This document shows, piece after piece, positions 57,000-64,000 of a DNA stretch of 64,000 bases. A program made the translations under genes and the position numbers. The notes under the pieces are model-generated. The model ran no database searches. It had not been told where the DNA came from and saw only the letters and a list, made by a program, of their open reading frames with translations. How positions within the stretch are numbered: position 1 is the stretch's first letter; each line of letters begins with the position of its first letter. This stretch comes from Cristatella mucedo (taxonomy: Eukaryota; Bryozoa; Phylactolaemata; Cristatellidae): NCBI GenBank assembly GCA_009760855.2, contig WPIO01000199.1, positions 312,001-376,000 on the forward strand, read 5' to 3'.

Positions 57000-58395
57000 G
57001 CCAGCTGAATTGCAATATAGCAATTTCAGCCGTCTCCTACGCTCAGGTTGTGTGTAGACAATATGTTAGGGATTCCATTTCTCCGCTTAAATACCGGATG
57101 AGCCTTAAACTTAGTTGAGCGAGCCAGTCTTAAAAAGCAAAATTTTCCTTTTGGTACAACTTGTCCTGAGTTAAAAAGTGCTGCTGCCTGCAGCCGCCCG
57201 CTTAGCCATGCCCTTAGCCTCCCCCCAGCCCCTGTCTAGCTTTAGCCGTGCCATCATCCTTCGTCGTCCTATCACTTTACTGGAGCTTATTCTGCGACTT
57301 TTTCTGCTGTCAAGGCGTTCTAGTACTTACAGAATCATAGCTCATGCAACAATATTTGTGTATAGGCCGCCTGCACGTGGGCTGTGCCCATTGTAGGACG
57401 TTAAAAGCCGTTGCAGTTCGAAGCCAGTGAAAGCAAAAATCCTAAAACCAAAAATGCAAACCTAATCACCAAATGCTAAATCCAAAAACGCACACCCTAA
57501 TCACTAAGCCCTGTAGCTCTACGAAGCGTTTATTTAATGCAAGCATTTATTTAGTGTGATTACAATCTATCATAATTAAGTGATGCCAAACATAGGTGAA
57601 GTCAATTGTTTATTAAAACAATAATGGCTCTTCCGACATACATAAAAAACCCATCGTAAAAAATTGAACTGACAGTTCTCACGACGTCTTTACCGCCATG
57701 CACGATCTGCATTCACGACGATGTGGTACATTCCCATGAGATAGGCGACTGAGAGAAAATGAGCAGAAAACCTGCACATAAATGATCGCTTAAAGCACTG
57801 CAATAGGCTATAAGTTTAGCGTCTTTAACCTCGTTAGGCTATCACTGATACCTCACATAATTACAAGGGCGTCATAGGAAAGTCACACACAAGAATGACT
57901 TATAGTTCAAAGGAGGAAAGGCTTAAATTATAAGCTCTCCGCCTGCGGATTTCGTCCACAGCTTTCTCTTATATGAAGCTTCAAGAGCACAGCAGGTGAG
58001 CAGGCATAAAATGCGAAAGCTTTAGACTGGTTTTATAATGAATTGCATTTGGGTCAGTGGCGAACCAAGCCGCTCGTGGCCTGGGCCATTACCACAACAA
58101 CCCTCAGTCAGGCACGTGGCAGTCAACTGCCGATAATTGCACTAGAACGTTAAAAGCAACGGTGCGAATTTTGCGTTACACTTAAATAAGAGCGTCGTGC
58201 AATCTGACGGGTGTCCTCCGTCGGCTTCTCATAGCCATACGTACCAAGTGGGTGTTACTCTTCAGAGTTTTCTATATCTGAGTGATGCCTCGCTAACTTT
58301 GAGTTGACGAATAAAATTATAAGCACCCATGTGACCAATGGCTCTAAATATTGCCAAGCTGAGTTGAAGCTGCCAATCGCTCCAGTGACACTCAC
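57000..58395. other. No confident feature
   Basis: No repeats or exons recognised; short frames only. Confidence 0.35.
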
Positions 58396-58504
58396 CCGAT
58401 GTGACACACAAATACCAGCACTCGGTTTCTTCAGGCAGTTGGCACTTTTTTCACTAGTCTTGCCAACTGTCAACGGTGACCCGTGCCTCGAATTGACCCT
58501 TGGC
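58396..58504 (-). CDS. Candidate exon (possibly Ig-like)
   Basis: A strong acceptor (AATCAATTTCTTTATCAG) and donor (CACATCGG|GTGAGT) bound 109 bp. The only open frame (phase 2 in, phase 0 out) encodes 36 residues including GSPLTVGKTSEKSANC and GICVSHR. The first part resembles Ig strands A'-B. If read through, the frame continues to a hydrophobic stretch (PLVTWVLIILFV) and a stop at 58255. Splice quality is good; identity is unknown. Confidence 0.35.
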
Positions 58505-58694
58505 CTGATAAAGAAATTGATTATATGATGGGGTCTAGGAACCATTTCATCCTACCACATTGTAGGACGGTATTCTCCACTGCTTGTAATATATGCAGCT
58601 GCAGCGGTTCACAAACTTTTTTTTATAAAGCTTTGCTTATTGCTTGACGCGTTTGTGGGTTTTGCAAGAGCAAGAATCTCGAGCCGACTGGCAA

Positions 58695-58922
58695 GATCTG
58701 ACTGGCAAATCAAGAAGAATCTAGAACAGATCTGACTGGCAAATCAAGAAGAATCTAGAAGAGATCTGACTGACAAATCAAGGAGAATCTAGAAGAGATC
58801 TGACTGGCAAATCAAGAAGAATCTAGAAGAGATCTGACTGGCAAATCAAGAAGAATCTAGAAGAGATCTGACTGGCAAATCAAGAAGAATCTAGAAGAGA
58901 TCTGACTGGCAAATCAAGAAGA
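58695..58922 (+). repeat. 34-bp minisatellite, 6 full units plus a partial
   Basis: Unit GATCTGACTGGCAAATCAAG followed by AAGAATCTAGAAGA, starting at 58695, 58729, 58763, 58797, 58831, 58865 and 58899. Almost identical copies without unique spacers, so not CRISPR. Each unit carries an AGATCT site. Confidence 0.95.
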
Positions 58923-58929
58923 GACTGGC

Positions 58930-60204
58930 AAGACGGTCAGCAAAGTCGGCCACGAATTCTGTGGCAAGCAATAGGCATTGCTCGCAACTCAATCTCTAAC
59001 GATTAGAGATCGAGAGACATCTGCGGATGGAGCATCAGTCATTGCAACTGGATCGACGATCCAGTGCCATTTCAAAGATTGCTTACGAAACAGGATCGTA
59101 AGGTAGTCCATGAATGGAAACCCGGAGAGGATCAGGGTAATGGGTAGCTGTTAAGCACACGAACGGCATAAACTCACGTCTCGTCAGAATTTACTGCCGT
59201 AAACTCGTCGGCTCTGACTATGTTGTCCGGTTCGACCGATCTGGATCTAGGCACTATTCAACTGGTGCTACTGGCTCGCGCCTTATTCTTGATGTGCATT
59301 GGCCGAGTGCATCATGTTTTCAAAGTGTTGCGAAGAGAGAGCTTCTGCAATTCTCGGATATAGATGTTGCAATAAATTTAATGACTGCCTATTAGTGAAT
59401 GATCGAAAAAAATTGAAAAGATCTTCGACAAAGAGTGGCTTTGTTGCTCGCCTCCGTGTCAAGCATCCTATGACCTAAATATCTTCACTGTAGTCGCACG
59501 TGAGTTTGATCATGCTTTTGCAGCGCTTCCGGTTCGTATTGCAGTTTCAAAGTACTAGAAAGCCGACTCAACGGTCGGAGAGTATCTAAGCATATCACGA
59601 ACTCTGCAGCAAGACTTTAATTCACATCCTGGGGCGTGAGCACTTACCATTAGCTAGTAAAGTTAAGAGCTCATCTCACACACACACACACTTGTAAGGA
59701 GAGCTGGGAATTGGGGGTAATCAAAAAGTGACTCTATGAGCTTGACCCGCCCCGACAAAGTATTTGTTGGAAAGGCTATCAGACTTTCTTTTTGAGAAAG
59801 GAGCTGATGAAGGATGAATCCTAAAGAAGGGCAAGGAAAACTCTTAAAAAGATTTAAGACAGGACATACGAAATACGGTAATACGCTCTCGAGTACTCAG
59901 ATCGTGGCCACACCCTGCATGTCGACCCTAGCAATATTATGAAAGCTAGAAGGCTGCTTTCATTTTATGATACACTCGCACAAGCCAGTTTGATTGAAAG
60001 TTAGAACAAAGTCGCCGGAAAAGAAACCATAGTTATTCACCATTACTAGGTTACACAGTTACGGAGTTATGTCAATGGCTGGAAATAAAAATAAAATAAA
60101 GTCGTGTGTCGTCTTTTAGGTTCTCATCATGCTACCCTGTCCATCAGAGAAGAGAGAGCGATAAAGAGAACATGTGTGAGAGGGAGAGAGAGAATGTGTG
60201 TGAG
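58930..60204. other. No confident feature
   Basis: Short (CA)n at 59677-59692. No gene recognised. Confidence 0.35.
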
Positions 60205-60281
<77 letters not shown>

Positions 60282-60411
60282 AGAGAGAGAGAAAGAGAAT
60301 GTGAGAGAGAGAGAGAGAGAGAGAGATAGAGAGAAAGAGAATGTGAGAGAGAGAGAGAGAGAGAGAGATAGAGAGAAAGAGAATGTGTGAGAGAGAGAGA
60401 GAGAGAGAGAA
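60165..60411. repeat. (GA)n microsatellite with higher-order units
   Basis: GA run interrupted by AAAGAGAATGTGAGAGAG words at about 60291, 60333 and 60375, a ~42-bp higher-order period. Arg/Glu frames are artefacts. Confidence 0.95.
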
Positions 60412-60928
60412 TCGTATCCCCAAACTCTGTTCATGTCGCAGTGCTGTTTGCATCCTCCCCAACGTACTTATGCACGGTATAATTGAGCAAGTACCTTCAA
60501 CAATTTATTTAAATATTGCCTTATATGTCTATTTTAACTGTTTTTGCACCTTTAATTTTGGTTTAGGTACAACGCCAATACTTTAAATCATTACTAGCCC
60601 ATGCTTTCTCCAGCGATTTGCATAATTTAAGCAATACCTAATACCGAAGCTATCGCCCAGAAAATGCTGTCGTCGTTTCTGTGCCGATGAACATTTGGAA
60701 AGTTTTTAACTCACAATTGCCTGATATTCTGTTATGCGAAAAAAAAGCACTTGCTAAAAAACTCTGCATCCACACTTTTCCCTCGTTAAATGCAGTGGCT
60801 GCCACGTCTGACCAATTCCCACAAACCTGCTAAGGCTGCCCATCTAGCAGCATATCGGTATCAAGGTTTTCTTAGTAACTTAGTAATATATTCATCTGTA
60901 TTCTTCTATTTTACATCTCTACCACGGA

Positions 60929-61030
60929 AATAGAAAGAGAGAAAGACAGCCACAGAGAGAGAGATAGACACACACAAAGAGAAAGAGACACATAGAGGGA
61001 CAGAGACATAGACAGAGACCGAGAGAAAGC
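60929..61030. repeat. Degenerate purine-rich (GA/CA) tract
   Basis: AGAGA- and CACA-rich sequence, older than the 60.2-kb run. Confidence 0.8.
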
Positions 61031-61149
61031 AGTACAGACGACCTCACGGCAACCTTTTGAAGGTCATAGAATTACTGGCTAACTGCGAACCGTGGGATGG
61101 ACTTCAGCATTCTCAGCCACGTTAACATTAGCTTGCTAGTACCAGCCTA

Positions 61150-61400
61150 CTATTTTAATTCTTGGCTTCTGTTGCGTGCTCTTTCCGCTCAAGCCTGTCA
61201 TCTTCAAATAATCTCGGCACATACACCCTTAGCTGCAAAACTTCTTTGATAAATCTATATGCAAGATCGAAAGCACCGAATTTTGGTTTCAAGTAAAGGT
61301 GCCAACCTTTTCTTCTCACGGGTGAATTTTCCTTTTTTTTCACCCCTGTCATATAATTGATTACTTGTGCATGAATATTGCAAGCCACATGTCCTATTAC
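61150..61400 (-). CDS. Unidentified ORF
   Basis: A 77-residue minus frame ending at TAA, charged and protein-like (for example RKGWHLYLKPKFGAFDLAYR). An acceptor-like AATTATATGACAG lies at about 61345. No family recognised; it might be a terminal exon. Confidence 0.2.
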
Positions 61401-61584
61401 GTCGTTGCGATAAGTGTTGTCGGTTGAACTGAACTACAAAATCAACAAATAAATTATAGCTGAATTAACAGCTACTTTTTCAGACCGACAGATGAGCCGT
61501 TACGGCTATCCCCACCGATTGCAGCAACATATTTTATAATGTCTGATGCCGTGCCAGCTACCAATTTTTCTTATGGATTCTGAC

Positions 61585-63080
61585 TTCAAACATTGCTCGT
61601 AAGTTCCAGTCCGACTTTAGAACTCATCGCTCCACACGATCAGCATTGCCTAGGGTGTACACCGACCAACTTAGGAATGCAGACGTTGGTTATTATCTCT
61701 GCTATTTTTGCCCGATCTTTCGGCAGCTTTTGATACTATCGATCACCAAGTTCGTCTTGAGCGCCTCTCATCTCGCATGGACGTCACTGGCACTGGTCTG
61801 CAATGGTTCAGGTCCCATCTTAGTGGGAGACTCCAGAGTATTGGTGTGAATGCACAAAGATCATCCGAGGCACATCTAAAATATGGGGTAACCAAGGGCT
61901 CCGAGCTAGGTCTGGTTCTTTTCATGGTTTATATTTTCCCCCTTGCCAATTAGATTGCCACGTACAATCTAGGCTTTAACTTCTATGTGGATGACACTCA
62001 AGTGTACCTTTACTTGGATCCCTCCCAACTTTCGAGCACGGCGAATTCTCTCAACTCCTTTGCTGCATGAAGTGATGACAACTGCAAATGGATGTCAGGA
62101 AATTTTCTTAAATTAAATGATGATGGAACCGAATAACTAGTTATGGGTAAACAAAGTGTGATTCCGAAATTAGAAAGGCTAACGCTCAAAACTGGATCTG
62201 CCAGCATATCTCCTGATGAATCTTCGCGAAATCTAGGTGTGCGGTTTTAAAGTGATATTTTGTAAGACGAACATGTCGGTTCCAGTCAGGTCTGCCTACT
62301 TTCAGCTTCATAACGTTGCTAAAACTCGGGCTTGTTTAAATATAATATCACATCTAAGTTGGTCCATGCATTTGAGACAACCCGTCGTGACTTACCTAAC
62401 TCATTGCTTGCTGGCCTACCGGCATGTGCAATCAGGCGCTTACAGCTGGTGCAAAACTCTGCAGCTAGGCTTGTCTGTCGTGTGTGTCACAGTTTCCATG
62501 TCACACCACTTCTCTCCGAACTGCACTGGTTACCAGTCGAGCAACAGATCAACTTAAGGACCTGTCGCTCACTTCTAATTCTTTCACTCCAGTCTATTTA
62601 TCATTTCTAGTCCCACACTTCTAGGCCAAGCATCATACCACCAGCTTTATCAAATCTAACTGTTTATCAATAGCTTGTCCAAACCTCAAATTCTTCAGAG
62701 ACCGTGCATCTAGTTCGCATGATCCCAAAGCCTTGAACTCACTCCCGACATGAGTCACAACATCTCCTGACTTAACCACATTTAAAAAGAACTTAAAAAC
62801 ATCTATTTAGGACAGCATTTAGTGGGTCTCCGTGATTCTTCCTTCATGCGCTTATGCAGGCTGACACTGTGCATGCTGCCACCAACTACATTTGCACGCT
62901 GACATTATGCACGTCACCACTAACCATGTTATTCATGTTGCTTATCCAGCTTGGCATTACTCACATTCAAACGGATTTCTCTTTGCAGCAAATGCAAAGC
63001 ACCTAGACAGAGATTGAGTTCTCTGAGGGTGTTTTATCAAGTGAATTATTTTTATTATTATTAATATTATTATTATCCCT
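61585..63080 (+). mobile_element. LINE family A copy A17, degraded
   Basis: Begins within FQSDFRTHRSTRSAL-like RT sequence (61605), then LSAAFDTIDHQVRLERLSSRMD, a GVTKGSELGLVLF box (where others read GVPQG), a VDDTQVYL catalytic variant at about 61987, post-RT segments, 3' UTR, terminus and an (ATT)n tail at 63045-63077. Several frameshifts. Confidence 0.85.
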
Positions 63081-63570
63081 GTGCGATATTAAAAGAACTT
63101 TCATGGAAATCTAGTTCCCTTTGCATGCAATAAAAAAAGAATAACGACGTTTGCAATATAGTAATAAGTCTTAGTTTTTTGCTGCCACTAGTTCAAAGGT
63201 AACGAAAAGAGAGCCACGAGAGGGGCGACCTCAATATATATTGTCATTCAAACACTTGGACTATCGTCTCTTGAAAGAAGACATCCCTGCTTTTAAATGC
63301 GGTTCTTTTAATGAATGGAATACCCTAAGAGCACTAATGAACTGAGCATAGCTACCGAGTGTGCCACCACAGCAACCCGTAGCAGACCTCTTAGCTTGGC
63401 TAAAGTGGCAATAGCACAATCCTGCGATACCAGCAAGGTAAAGCAATCTGGGTCGTCGGATAATTTTAGTTTGTCGCAAGGTACATCCAACCTAATTTAG
63501 AAAGTGGCACATGACAATGTATCTTAAGAAGAAATCACTCTAAGAATAGCCGCTCTTGATGCAGCATGTT
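63081..63570. other. No confident gene
   Basis: A minus frame (63308-63490) ends in a hydrophobic stretch (VAVVAHSVAMLSSLVLLGYS) before a stop and has cysteines before it. It may be another membrane-type exon, but there is no donor/acceptor pair. Confidence 0.25.
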
Positions 63571-63890
63571 GTAATGTCATGTAATGTCATGTAATGTCAT
63601 GTAATGTCATGTAATGTCATGTAATGTCATGTAATGTCATGTAATGTCATGTAATGTCATGTAATGTCATGTAATGTCATGTAATGTCATGTAATGTCAT
63701 GTCATGTCAAGTAATGTCATGTAATGTCATGTAATGTCATGTAATGTCATGTAATGTCATGTGATGTCATGTAATGTCATGTGATGTCATGTGATGTCAT
63801 GTAATGTCATGTAATGTCATGTAATGTCATGTGATGTCATGTGATGTCATGTAATGTCATGTGATGTCATGTAATGTCATGTAATGTCAT
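63571..63890 (+). repeat. 10-bp tandem array, 32 units of GTAATGTCAT
   Basis: 32 contiguous 10-bp units. 25 are GTAATGTCAT; six GTGATGTCAT variants all lie in the 3' half (63761, 63781, 63791, 63831, 63841, 63861); one unit reads GTCATGTCAA (63701). Confidence 0.98.
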
Positions 63891-63914
63891 GTACACACAC
63901 AAAACATGCTCCAA

Positions 63915-64000
63915 TTTTTCTAAAGATAATTTTCTAAAGATATTTTAAAGATATTTTTCTAAAAGATAGATTTTCTAAAGATATTTTTATAGGCTGAAGT
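63915..64000. repeat. AT-rich tandem of TTTTCTAAAGATA-like words
   Basis: Four to five imperfect copies of a 13-20 bp word at 63917-63988, next to the 10-bp array and cut by the window end. Confidence 0.75.

Noticed and set aside
58695-58922. Possible CRISPR array
   Set aside because: Units are contiguous with no unique spacers, in a eukaryotic context; the 10-bp array at 63.6 kb likewise.

Overview
The window comes from a repeat-rich animal genome, most likely an invertebrate. The evidence is split genes with consensus splice sites, extracellular TNFR, fibronectin-III (FN3) and immunoglobulin (Ig) modules on symmetric phase-1 exons, many L2/CR1-type LINE copies ending in (ATT)n, a solo-LTR structure, tRNA-derived SINE pieces and long dinucleotide microsatellites. 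There is no prokaryotic gene organisation. I cannot name the species from sequence alone.

The most informative content is host coding sequence on the minus strand, scattered over about 35 kb and interrupted by LINEs. Model R1 (40.2 to 23.4 kb) has four exons: signal peptide, TNFR-like cysteine-rich module, FN3 module, and transmembrane segment with a 15-residue tail and stop. All three junctions are phase 1 and the exons sum to 783 bp, giving a closed 260-residue type I membrane protein. Model R2 (18.4 to 5.6 kb) has two Ig domains. Each is split by a phase-2 intron into a phase 1-2 exon and a phase 2-1 exon (18.3+15.0 kb and 14.2+12.2 kb), followed by a second transmembrane terminal exon at 5.8 kb. 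Weaker Ig-like exon candidates lie at 23.0, 20.4, 47.1, 8.5-9.0, 2.8 and 58.4 kb, so this may be a cluster of receptor genes, or one gene with alternative terminal exons.

By area the rest is mostly transposon-derived. LINE family A (L2/CR1-like reverse transcriptase with a conserved 3' tail) occurs in at least 17 copies or fragments on both strands, including a tail-to-tail pair at 25.7-29.3 kb. An older L2-like family B has a near full-length antisense copy at 52.3-54.8 kb, with endonuclease and RT relics, and a partial copy at 15.8-16.6 kb. Family C leaves two ~1.1 kb copies at 29.8-30.9 and 33.1-34.4 kb. A GC-rich double LTR occupies 40.87-43.25 kb. A retroelement-type integrase remnant lies at 43.8-44.55 kb.

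Microsatellites include (AT)n at 34.9 kb, (CT)n next to degenerate telomere-like repeats at 36.8 kb, (GT)n at 44.7 kb and (GA)n at 46.6 and 60.2 kb. There is a 34-bp minisatellite at 58.7 kb and a 10-bp satellite-like array at 63.6 kb. No rRNA gene, intact tRNA gene or CRISPR array was seen.
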